13,006 bases of DNA. Origin: Anaerolineales bacterium UBA6131. Lineage in GTDB: Bacteria > Chloroflexota > Anaerolineae > UBA2200. The translations under genes were made by a program, and so were the position numbers. The DNA lies in assembly GCA_002435875.1 (NCBI GenBank), contig DIVN01000245.1, positions 1-13,006 on the forward strand, in the 5' to 3' direction. A model generated the notes under the pieces. It ran no database searches and was not told the DNA's origin. It saw only the letters and a program-made list of their open reading frames with translations. Shown one piece after another: positions 1-6,574 of the stretch (position 1 is its first letter; the number at the start of each line of letters is the position of its first letter).

Positions 1-2
1 CT

Positions 3-470
3 GAGCTAGAGATTGCCGCGTGTGATGCCTGCGACGCCTGTCTGCAGACGGGAGAGTGCGTTCTGGCCGATGACATGCAGCAGGTGCTGGAAGCTATGAC
101 AGACAGTGATGCCTGGGTGCTCGGAACGCCAGTCTACTGGTGGGGACCGAGCGCCCAACTCAAGTCGATGATTGACCGCTGGTATTCCAGGTGTCACCGT
201 GACGTAGACAAAGCCAGGTTCGTTGACAGACCTGTTGTCATCGTCATAGCCATGGGTGACAGCAATCCGCGGACAGCCAGGCATGTGATAGGCATGTTAG
301 AGGATGCCCTGGGGTATTTAGAGTCACAGGTGGTGGCCACCGTCCTGGCGCCGGGCGTGAACGATCCTGGAGAGGTACGCAAGCTCACGCAGGTCATGTC
401 CGCCGCAACGGATGCCGGGCGCGAGGTGGTGCGGCGGGTCCAGCGCAAGCAGACCGCGACCATGGCATGA
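3..470 (+). CDS. NADPH-dependent FMN reductase / flavodoxin-fold protein (5' truncated by window edge)
   Basis: The frame is open from base 3 to a TGA at 468-470, so the gene begins upstream of the window; the ATG at 75 is internal. The visible 155 residues start near the middle of a flavodoxin fold. A cysteine cluster C-x2-C-x2-C-x4-C followed by a DDM motif, then the segment GTPVYWWGPSAQLKSMIDRW, are typical of the NADPH-dependent FMN reductase / iron-sulfur flavoprotein-like family, which binds FMN and moves electrons in the cytoplasm. The N-terminal FMN phosphate-binding loop is missing because it lies outside the window. The cysteine cluster resembles the iron-sulfur flavoprotein pattern, but whether it holds a cluster cannot be told from this fragment. 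The next gene on the same strand starts 146 bases later, so co-transcription is possible but not shown. The family call is fairly sure; the substrate is unknown. Confidence 0.82.
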   Translation, partial: ELEIAACDACDACLQTGECVLADDMQQVLEAMTDSDAWVLGTPVYWWGPSAQLKSMIDRWYSRCHRDVDKARFVDRPVVIVIAMGDSNPRTARHVIGMLEDALGYLESQVVATVLAPGVNDPGEVRKLTQVMSAATDAGREVVRRVQRKQTATMA

Positions 471-616
471 GCACGCAGCAGGGGCAGGCTCCGCGAAAGG
501 GGTAACCGCACGTCTCGCGGACGCCGTGGACTCGACCGCTCGTGCGTACACGCGGACCTCGAGCTGCCATGATAGATCCCATTTAGAACGATGATCTCAC
601 AGCCGGGAGGGTGAAC
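471..616. other. Intergenic region with one inverted repeat
   Basis: No gene is seen here. An inverted repeat CCGCGA (491-496) / TCGCGG (515-520) encloses an 18-base loop. There is no following T-run, so it is not a standard terminator, and it matches no riboswitch consensus I recognise. A sigma70 promoter for the downstream URO-D gene could not be placed with confidence. Confidence 0.3.
605..610 (+). promoter_or_regulatory. Ribosome binding site that decides the URO-D start
   Basis: GGGAGG lies six bases before the ATG at 617 and directly abuts the GTG at 611. This spacing favours ATG 617 over the longer GTG reading. Confidence 0.6.
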
Positions 617-1600
617 ATGAAGGCAATGAGCAAACGCGAAAGGTTGGAGGCCACAATCGCTGGCCAGCCGGTCGATCGACTGGCGGTTGCCCTATGGCGC
701 CATTGGCCGGTCGACGACCAAACTGCTATCAGCCTGGCACGCGCCACGCTCGATCTGCAAAGCACCTTTGACTTTGATTTCGTCAAGGTTTCGCCTAGCA
801 GCAACAACTGCGTGGCGGATTGGGGGGTCCAGTCCAGGTGGGTGGGCAACGAAGAAGGCACTCGTGAATGGCTCGGCCAGGCAATCAGTAGCCCAGAGGA
901 CTGGCCCACGCTGCGCGTGCTCGACCCCTACCAGGGGATGATGGGCGAGATGCTGCACGCCCTGGAGTTAGTGGGAAGCGGATTAGAGGCAGGCACGCCC
1001 TTCATCCACACGATCTTCGATCCCCTCACGCAGGCCACATTCCTGGCTGGCAACCGCTTACTCGCTGACCTGCGCCAGCATCCGCAGGAGCTGAAGGCGG
1101 GGCTGGAGGCAATCACAGAGAGCACCGTGCGCTTTATCGAGGCGGCGCGTGCAACCGGCCTGTCCGGGATTTTCCTGGCACTACAGTACGCGACGTACGA
1201 TTTGCTGAACGAGGCGGAGTACCAGGAATTTGGCATGCCCTATGACAGACGCATCCTGGAAGCGACCCACGGCATGTGGCTTAACCTGCTGCACCTGCAC
1301 GGAAACAACATTATGTTCGATCTTGCGGCTACGCTGCCGGTGCAAGCGATCAATTGGCACGACCGCGAGACACCGCCCACTCTCCACGAGGCACAGAGTC
1401 GCTTCCCCAGAGCTGTGGTCGGTGGGCTGCATCGCATCGAGACGATGCTGCGCGGAACTCCGGAGCGCATCGACGCGGAGGTTGCAGATGCTGTCGAGCA
1501 AACGGGTGGCAAGCGTCTGATCATCGGAACGGGGTGTGTGACCTTCACCAATAGCCCTTGGGGCAACTGGCTGGCCGCCAGAGCCGCAGTGAACCGCTAA
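617..1600 (+). CDS. Uroporphyrinogen decarboxylase (URO-D) superfamily protein, not the heme enzyme
   Basis: This 327-residue protein has the look of the URO-D/MtaA-type TIM-barrel superfamily, which includes heme uroporphyrinogen decarboxylase and corrinoid or coenzyme-M methyltransferases. Supporting segments are the N-terminal GQPVDRLAVALWRHW, the DFDFVKVSP strand near residues 52-60, LHLHGN at 226-231, the WHDR motif near 247 and the C-terminal GGLHRIETMLRG around 269-280. The heme-pathway signature (an RQAGRY-like motif near the N terminus) is absent, so a role in heme synthesis is unlikely; a methyl-transfer role is possible but unproven. A GTG at 611 is in frame, but GGGAGG at 605-610 sits right against it and is six bases from the ATG at 617, so I prefer 617. 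The upstream gene is a flavin reductase on the same strand; the downstream neighbour is convergent, 40 bases away. Confidence 0.83.
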   Translation: MKAMSKRERLEATIAGQPVDRLAVALWRHWPVDDQTAISLARATLDLQSTFDFDFVKVSPSSNNCVADWGVQSRWVGNEEGTREWLGQAISSPEDWPTLRVLDPYQGMMGEMLHALELVGSGLEAGTPFIHTIFDPLTQATFLAGNRLLADLRQHPQELKAGLEAITESTVRFIEAARATGLSGIFLALQYATYDLLNEAEYQEFGMPYDRRILEATHGMWLNLLHLHGNNIMFDLAATLPVQAINWHDRETPPTLHEAQSRFPRAVVGGLHRIETMLRGTPERIDAEVADAVEQTGGKRLIIGTGCVTFTNSPWGNWLAARAAVNR

Positions 1601-1640
1601 ACGGAACTAGATCGCCAGTTGGACCAGACAGACCCAGCAT

Positions 1641-3551
1641 TCAAGGGCGCCGCACAAAGCGTACGTTCTGCCATTGGCCTTCGGTGGCATAATAGACACG
1701 CACCTCGCCCGTGCGGAGGTGCTCTGCACGCTGCACAGCATATCTGTCGCCCTCAAAGGAGAGGCGGAACTCGGGCGAATTCGGGACAAAACCTGCCCCA
1801 AAGATCGCAGCCTGCAAAGCTGCGGAGGGATTGAACTGGATGGCCTGGTGTGCTTCGCCTGCGGCAAGCAGGCTCTTCTTGAACAGATCGTCAGCCACTT
1901 CCGCCCGCAGCGTGGACGCCGCGAGTCCTGCGATTGTGGGCAAACCACTGCCGTCGACTTCACCCTGACCGAGGACGGCTGTGTACTCCAGGCCAAACCT
2001 CAAGCAGGCCGCGGCCAAGCGCTCCACGCTCGCCTGACGCACAGCGTCGCTCATGACCCTGCCGGCGATGGAGTAGGCGGCCAGTACCCAGATCGCCCGG
2101 TTGACCTCTATTCCACTCGTGCCATCCGGCAGCGCGGCTGAGGCGGAGTCAATCGCCGGGGCGGCACGATCATCCGCCACCAATCTGTAAACCGCTCCCG
2201 GCAGAACAAGCTCGTGCGCCGTCTTGCCACCCGCGTTAGGCTCCCGCCACCCTTGCAGCACCTCGTCTGCTGCGACACCCACGGGTGACTCTGTCGGCAG
2301 AACTAGCAAGTAGCGCACGGTTAAGCCTGCACGGTCCTCATGGTAGGCGCTCGGACGGTCGAGGACAAGCGAGGCTGATGCTGGCTGGCGGGGAACATAC
2401 CAGACAAGCGACCACAGGCCCTTCTGGCAGTAGTATACGCGCACTTCGCCTGTGCCCAGGTGCTCCGCACGCTGCGCGACATAGTCTACGCCCGCAAACC
2501 GGAAATCGAACTCGGCCGAGTTGGGAACCAGACCATCCTCGAAAATGCGTTTCTGCAGGGCAGCGTTGGGGTTGAACTGCATGCACTGTTGCGCGGCGGC
2601 CTCTTGCAGCAGCGACTTTTCCAGACGTGCTTGCGCATTTGCCATGTTCGAAAGGAAGGCGCGAAATGCCTCGTAAGGCGCCAGCCTCTCTCCGCTCAGA
2701 CCAACCAGGCCAAAATGCGGGTTCATGCCGTTGGACCAGCAGTACCAGAGCACCTTGGGAGCAATGGCAGACTGCGTGGTACGAATCGCCTCAAAGCTGC
2801 GCGAGAGGTAGTCTGCCCGCACCGTTTCGTCTGGCGCATCGAGGCCGATCTCGGTTACCCAGATGGGCTTGCCAGCAACCGCATGATAGTCGTGGATGAG
2901 ATCGGTGAGCAGGCCGGCTCCCCAGGGTACACCAGGCGGCTGGCCCGGCGGGCTCCATCCCTGCGTTGGACGACGGAAGTATGGGTGCACCCCCAGGGCA
3001 TCGGCGTACAGCACATTCCCAGATGCGGCCCGCACATCGCGCACATAGCTGGACTGGCCCTCAGCAAGCCCGCCCATGACCACCGTTGACTGGGACACCG
3101 CTTTGATGGCCCCGTACGCCTCGTGCAACAGCGGGCCGAACATCTCTGCCCGCACCTTGGGATTGTAGGCGCCCGAGGCATGATCCGGTTCGTTCCAGAT
3201 CTCGTAGGCCTCAACGTGGGTAGCATAATGCTGCGCAATTTGCCTGCAACGGAGCGCAAAAGCGCCTCGGTATGTTGCCCAGGCGGCATCGGTGTCCTGT
3301 GGTGTGCCCCAGACAGGCCAGTTGGGTAGCGTCTCATATGAGAGGATAAGCAGGATGCGCAGTCCAGCGCCGCGCAACGACTGCACCACAGGATCGTAGA
3401 TGCTGAAGGAGGCGGGGTAGTTGCCCCCGGCGACGTCCTTGAAAGTGAAACGCACCCAGGTCACACCCAAGGAAGCAAGCCCCTGCGCGGTGGGGTTGCC
3501 AAAGGGATTCAGTGGGTCAGTGTTGACACCGCAATCGATGCGCCACACCAT
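1641..3551 (-). CDS. Clan GH-A-type glycoside hydrolase-like protein with duplicated C-terminal module
   Basis: The protein has 636 residues. Residues 1-300 look like a retaining (beta/alpha)8 glycosidase of the GH39/GH5 kind: a strand LGVTWVRFTFKD (28-39), the acid/base motif IWNEPD (E121) and the putative nucleophile in WVTEIGLD (E234), 113 residues apart as expected for clan GH-A. HPYF (189-192) and VLWYCWSNG (267-275) fit barrel strands. The second half is unusual: a 77-residue module occurs twice, at 312-388 and 559-635, separated by about 170 residues of unrelated sequence. There is no signal peptide or lipobox, so it appears cytoplasmic or is exported by an unknown route, which is odd for a polysaccharide hydrolase. 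The start is well supported by GAGGAGG five bases before the ATG. The gene is monocistronic and convergent with the URO-D gene. The fold is confident; substrate and exact family are not. Confidence 0.82.
   Translation of the reverse strand: MVWRIDCGVNTDPLNPFGNPTAQGLASLGVTWVRFTFKDVAGGNYPASFSIYDPVVQSLRGAGLRILLILSYETLPNWPVWGTPQDTDAAWATYRGAFALRCRQIAQHYATHVEAYEIWNEPDHASGAYNPKVRAEMFGPLLHEAYGAIKAVSQSTVVMGGLAEGQSSYVRDVRAASGNVLYADALGVHPYFRRPTQGWSPPGQPPGVPWGAGLLTDLIHDYHAVAGKPIWVTEIGLDAPDETVRADYLSRSFEAIRTTQSAIAPKVLWYCWSNGMNPHFGLVGLSGERLAPYEAFRAFLSNMANAQARLEKSLLQEAAAQQCMQFNPNAALQKRIFEDGLVPNSAEFDFRFAGVDYVAQRAEHLGTGEVRVYYCQKGLWSLVWYVPRQPASASLVLDRPSAYHEDRAGLTVRYLLVLPTESPVGVAADEVLQGWREPNAGGKTAHELVLPGAVYRLVADDRAAPAIDSASAALPDGTSGIEVNRAIWVLAAYSIAGRVMSDAVRQASVERLAAACLRFGLEYTAVLGQGEVDGSGLPTIAGLAASTLRAEVADDLFKKSLLAAGEAHQAIQFNPSAALQAAIFGAGFVPNSPEFRLSFEGDRYAVQRAEHLRTGEVRVYYATEGQWQNVRFVRRP
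1647..1877 (-). repeat. Module copy 2 within the glycosidase (residues 559-635)
   Basis: This second copy of the 77-residue unit ends one residue before the C terminus of the protein. It keeps QFNPxAALQ, VPNSxEF, QRAEHL, TGEVRVYY and the closing G-x-W. The invariant blocks suggest one conserved fold, with a helix carrying AALQ followed by beta strands. Confidence 0.85.
2388..2618 (-). repeat. Module copy 1 within the glycosidase (residues 312-388)
   Basis: This is the first copy of a 77-residue unit containing QFNPxAALQxxIF, VPNSxEF, QRAEHL and TGEVRVYY. It aligns without gaps to copy 2 at an offset of 247 residues, with 45 of 77 positions identical by hand count. The similarity is also visible in the DNA. 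It probably folds as a small independent domain of unknown role. Confidence 0.85.
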
Positions 3552-3691
3552 GGCAACCTCCTCGAGCGCCGCCGCAGGTCTGCCAAGGGCGGTCTAGCCT
3601 CCATCGATGGTGCATTCAGACCCGCGCCATACCCGTCACTAGGATCAAATCCAGAAATCCCAGGCGCAAGGCGACCGCACGCCAAGGCCGG

Positions 3692-4201
3692 CTAGATGAA
3701 CCTTTCGAAGCGCTCCTGCTTGGCCTTGCAGATCGGGCAGACTGCCGGTGGCATCTCTCTGGCACATAAATAGCCGCACACCCTGCAGCGCCACACCGGT
3801 TGAGACAATCTGACCTGGCCTGACAGGGTTGCGTCGGCCGTTGGACGTTTGCGATCCTCCGGAGCGGGTCGCCGTTCGGGGATCGGCTCGAATTCCTGAC
3901 GAGCATCGGCCACCGCTTCGGACACATAGAGCCCACAATAGCAGGTGCCAAACTCCTGCACGTCCGCATCGCGGTACTCGCACGGGCAGATGATATCGAG
4001 GTCGGCATCTTTGTCGCCATCTGCCAAACGGCAGGGACAAGCTCGATAGCCGTAACGCTGCTCATTGACCAGCAGACCCTCGACCAATTGCTCCACCACC
4101 TGGTTATTCGGATTCAGATGGTAGCCGCCAGTCGTGGCTTGCTCGCACAGCTCTCTTGCGACACGCTCGATGCGTACCGGAGAAACCGATTCATTGCTCA
4201 C
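3692..4201 (-). CDS. Ferredoxin:thioredoxin reductase catalytic-subunit-like protein with C-terminal rubredoxin-like domain
   Basis: This 169-residue protein carries the three CxC motifs of the FTR catalytic subunit: CPC at 55-57, CPC at 72-74 and CYC at 87-89. In the family these hold a [4Fe-4S] cluster next to a redox-active disulfide and pass ferredoxin electrons to a thiol partner. Spacing is CPC-x14-CPC-x12-CYC, unlike the plant/cyanobacterial x16 and x8, but like FTR homologues of anaerobes. After a charged linker (about 105-130), residues 137-169 hold C139-x2-C142 and C155-P-x-C158, a rubredoxin or rubrerythrin-tail iron site. The start is a GTG at 4201 inside the last codons of the glutaredoxin gene (11-base overlap), preceded by GTGGAG seven bases upstream. 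The overlap implies translational coupling, and the upstream glutaredoxin is the obvious disulfide partner. Ferredoxin:disulfide reductases of methanogens with a similar FTR-rubredoxin fusion are the closest described relatives I recall. Confidence 0.87.
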   Translation of the reverse strand: MSNESVSPVRIERVARELCEQATTGGYHLNPNNQVVEQLVEGLLVNEQRYGYRACPCRLADGDKDADLDIICPCEYRDADVQEFGTCYCGLYVSEAVADARQEFEPIPERRPAPEDRKRPTADATLSGQVRLSQPVWRCRVCGYLCAREMPPAVCPICKAKQERFERFI

Positions 4202-4478
4202 GCGCCAACTCCACGCGCAGGAATTCCGGCTTGAAGCCCACGATGCAATCCTTGTCGTCGATGACGATGGTCGGAAAAGAACCCGCTGGATTCCAGCGCT
4301 TCACTTCTGCAAGGACCTCCTGACGAGCAGCGCCATTCAGCAAGTCCACGTACTGATAATCATAGGCAATCTTAAGCTCGTCAAGCAACTCGCGGGTCTT
4401 GCGGCACCACCCGCATGTGCTCAGGGCATACAGCTTGACCGCTCTACCTCTTTTGCCTTCCACATGAACCCATTCCAT
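4191..4478 (-). CDS. Glutaredoxin-family protein with CGWC active site
   Basis: This 95-residue protein has a thioredoxin fold: strand VKLYALST (14-21), active site CGWC at 22-25, the cis-proline segment SFPTIVIDD (about 67-75) and a C-terminal helix, as in glutaredoxin/NrdH-like proteins. It would reduce or carry disulfides in the cytoplasm. The CGWC motif differs from the CPYC of classical glutathione-linked glutaredoxins, and its pairing with an FTR-like gene suggests it is reduced by ferredoxin through that enzyme rather than by glutathione; this is inference from context. The start at 4478 is preceded by AAAGGA at about seven bases. The N terminus is some 13 residues longer than is usual before the first strand. 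The stop overlaps the next gene's GTG start by 11 bases, making a two-gene operon. Confidence 0.88.
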   Translation of the reverse strand: MEWVHVEGKRGRAVKLYALSTCGWCRKTRELLDELKIAYDYQYVDLLNGAARQEVLAEVKRWNPAGSFPTIVIDDKDCIVGFKPEFLRVELAREQ

Positions 4479-4511
4479 GGTCTTTCCTTTCTTGGTTAGC
4501 CTACATGCAAT

Positions 4512-4546
4512 CCAGTCGTGGCCCGAAACAACTGATCACTGGCCAC
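4512..4546. other. Inverted repeat between aldo/keto reductase and glutaredoxin genes
   Basis: GTGGCC (4518-4523) and GGCCAC (4541-4546) form a perfect 6-base arm pair with a 17-base loop. CCAGT (4512-4516) can alternatively pair with ACTGG (4538-4542). No T-run follows on the minus strand, so it is at best an attenuator or a regulator site between the two units. Confidence 0.3.
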
Positions 4547-4575
4547 ATTCATTCGTCACGCGGTACAAGCCACTC

Positions 4576-5463
4576 TTACCACCAAAGCAGGCCCGCGGGA
4601 TCTTCGCGTGCTTTCCAGGCGTTCACCTTGCCCCAATCCACCGCCTTCCAAGGGACGTTCTGCGGACTCACCAGAGGCAAGATCTCGCGGAAAAAAGCCA
4701 GGCGCTCTTCTGCACCCATGGGTTTAAAGTCCTCGGCCACCTTTAGGTCCGCGTCGAGCTGGGCCATGGTAGAACAACCTAGAATGACCGTCGTCAAGGG
4801 CAAGGCGAAGGCATAGCGCAAGGCGCGATCGGCGACGTCACTCAATACTCCTTTGCCCATGACCTTCATGCCAATGACGCCGACTCCTCTCTGTTGCGCG
4901 ATCGGCAAGAACTCTTCGGCAAAGCTGTGTACAAAGTGGTCGAGCGGCGACACAGCCACCAGGGCTGTGTCAAAGGGGAAGCGATGCAGAGCCTGCACCT
5001 GAATCTGCGGGTCAGAGTGTCCCGAGATGCTCAGGTAGCGCACCGTGCCCTCTTCACGCGCCTTGGTTAGTGCTTCGAGCGCTCCTCCCCGCCCAGTGAT
5101 CACGTCAAGGCGGACCCAGTCATTCACGCCGTGCAGCCGCCATTCATCGATGTGGTCCGTCTGCAGTCGCCGCAGGCTCTCCTCAAGCTGTCGGAGCGCA
5201 CCGTCAGCAGTAGGGTCACTGGTCTTGGTCGCAATCCACATCTCATCTCGGCGATGCTTGGCGACCAGTCCCACGCGCCGTTCGCTCTCACCTCGAGAAT
5301 AGGACCAGGCCGTGTCAAAATAGCGGATTCCCCTCTCTAGAGCCGTGTTCAGAATCGCTACAGCCTGGTCTTCCGAGCATCCCTCGTCGTCCACCAAACG
5401 CTGGCAGCCAAGGCTGAGGATGGGAAAGTTTATGCCTGTCTTGCCGAAGGGTCTTGTCTCCAT
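4576..5463 (-). CDS. Aldo/keto reductase family oxidoreductase
   Basis: This 295-residue TIM-barrel protein carries the AKR catalytic tetrad: D50 in RYFDTAWSYS, Y55 in the same segment, K80 in WIATKTS and H111 in EWRLHGV. The N terminus, METRPFGKTGINFPILSLG, is characteristic. The family reduces aldehydes and ketones with NADPH; the substrate here cannot be predicted. Some anaerobe relatives carry a C-terminal ferredoxin-like extension; this one does not, ending in GLLWW with no cysteine cluster. The ribosome binding site is weak (AAGGA about 12 bases upstream). A strong extended -10 promoter lies at 5515-5523. The glutaredoxin/FTR pair starts 98 bases downstream on the same strand, so read-through is possible, though that gap holds an inverted repeat. 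Confidence 0.9.
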   Translation of the reverse strand: METRPFGKTGINFPILSLGCQRLVDDEGCSEDQAVAILNTALERGIRYFDTAWSYSRGESERRVGLVAKHRRDEMWIATKTSDPTADGALRQLEESLRRLQTDHIDEWRLHGVNDWVRLDVITGRGGALEALTKAREEGTVRYLSISGHSDPQIQVQALHRFPFDTALVAVSPLDHFVHSFAEEFLPIAQQRGVGVIGMKVMGKGVLSDVADRALRYAFALPLTTVILGCSTMAQLDADLKVAEDFKPMGAEERLAFFREILPLVSPQNVPWKAVDWGKVNAWKAREDPAGLLWW

Positions 5464-5514
5464 GAGATGTTGCGTTCCTTTCCGTTGGAGCTAGCACATC
5501 TTGCGGTCGCGTCC

Positions 5515-5523
5515 ATTATACCA
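5515..5523 (-). promoter_or_regulatory. Extended -10 promoter of the aldo/keto reductase gene
   Basis: Read on the minus strand the bases are TGGTATAAT, a perfect TATAAT with the TGn extension. Transcription would start near 5508, giving a leader of about 45 bases. The -35 position is poor (TTCGCT at a 17-base spacer), as is common for extended -10 promoters. Confidence 0.65.
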
Positions 5524-5683
5524 TAGACGGGGCAGGCAGCGAAGAGCTTACCAGGGGCACCGGTCCGGAAAGAGGACCCAGCAAGAGACCGGGCTCAGAG
5601 GCTTGCTGCCGGTACAAGGATGGCACCAGATTGTTAGGTCGAATGAGCGCACGCTGACGTGCCTGACGGTGCGCGGCCTGGTC
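5524..5683. other. Intergenic region downstream of the transglutaminase-like gene
   Basis: No gene is seen. Short inverted repeats are present: GGTCC/GGACC (5562-5566, 5574-5578; 7-base loop) and CAGCAAG/CTTGCTG (5579-5585, 5602-5608; 16-base loop). Either could end the upstream minus-strand transcript, but neither has a T-run. Confidence 0.3.
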
Positions 5684-6568
5684 TCAGGTCATGCCCAAAT
5701 GGCGCACGTCGTTCAGCGTCCACGGCCGCCAGTCGGGAGGATGACCGGTGGCGAGCATCCCTTGACAACGCTGCTGCATGGCATCTATGCCAGGATCTTC
5801 CATGACCAGTGCTGCCAGCAAATCCAGCATGGCCATATCCTCCGCCTGGAGTTGGTCCTCAGCCTTCTCGGGCAATCCGAGTGGAGCCCACGCAAGCGGC
5901 GCGATCTGCGCCAGCGCGAAGGCGTCCCGAAGCAGCACATGGCGAAGGTAGCCCCAGCCCAACCACATCCTAAAGCCAAACAGAGTGGGGTTCAGCTGAT
6001 TGCGGCGGCAAGCACTCCAAGCTTGAGCACCCGTCAGGTACTGATCGGCCGGAACGTCACATGGCTCAAAGCGGATGCCGTAGGACTGGCAATGCACCGT
6101 ATCTAGCTGCGCGTCTACCTGTACCCAGCGGTGCTGCTGTGGGACCCACATCTCACACAGCCAGTGGTCGGTGAACCTCTCTGACTGCAGGTAGGCGGCA
6201 AAGCCGGACCTTACGCGGGCCTTGAGCCCGCGATGACGCAACATGGCGCAGAGCAGCAGCGCATAGTCGTGGCAAGTTGCCACCCAACGCCGTTCCGGGG
6301 GACGCGCAAACTGCAGTGGCCCCGGGTCCAGCCGCAGGACGCCTGCCAGCATTCCTGACACTGTGCCTACCTCAACCTCGGCGAGACGCTCAGGCGCTAA
6401 CTGCACACCGTAACGCTTTGTCTCTAGGGCGTGGATGAGCAGTCCCTGCACTACTGAGCACAGCGCAGGTACACCTGCCGGCAGATCATCGAACAAAAAC
6501 CTGTAGGGGCCCGGATCTACAGATGAGCCTGGAGCAGTGTGATCTACGCAAAACGAGCCTAATGTCAT
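5684..6568 (-). CDS. Transglutaminase-like superfamily protein
   Basis: This 294-residue protein has the transglutaminase/cysteine-protease triad in order: C99 in RRWVATCHDYALLLCAML, H135 in FTDHWLCEMW and D152 in RWVQVDAQLD. The segment HRGLKARVRSGFAAY between Cys and His is typical. Bacterial members act as proteases, amidases or peptide cyclases, or are inactive scaffolds; the intact triad argues for an active enzyme. No signal peptide or membrane segment is visible, so it is probably cytoplasmic. The C-terminal ~130 residues are not recognised. The ATG lies six bases after the stop of the methyltransferase gene, with only a modest AGGCGG-like binding site, so the two are likely co-translated. 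Substrate unknown. Confidence 0.85.
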   Translation of the reverse strand: MTLGSFCVDHTAPGSSVDPGPYRFLFDDLPAGVPALCSVVQGLLIHALETKRYGVQLAPERLAEVEVGTVSGMLAGVLRLDPGPLQFARPPERRWVATCHDYALLLCAMLRHRGLKARVRSGFAAYLQSERFTDHWLCEMWVPQQHRWVQVDAQLDTVHCQSYGIRFEPCDVPADQYLTGAQAWSACRRNQLNPTLFGFRMWLGWGYLRHVLLRDAFALAQIAPLAWAPLGLPEKAEDQLQAEDMAMLDLLAALVMEDPGIDAMQQRCQGMLATGHPPDWRPWTLNDVRHLGMT

Positions 6569-6574
6569 TACCGC

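Noticed and set aside
471..616. Riboswitch or tRNA in the gap before the URO-D gene
   Set aside because: The inverted repeat and GGGGTAACC segment do not fit any riboswitch core or tRNA cloverleaf I could build.
617..1600. Calling the URO-D-family gene hemE
   Set aside because: The N-terminal arginine signature of uroporphyrinogen decarboxylase is absent and no heme genes are nearby.
2460..3089. Plus-strand open frame (209 codons) opposite the glycosidase
   Set aside because: It is antisense to the catalytic domain, has no family-like motifs and no convincing ribosome site.
5501..6106. Plus-strand open frame (201 codons) opposite the transglutaminase-like gene
   Set aside because: The opposite strand encodes a complete catalytic triad; this frame shows no domain and begins inside a promoter region.
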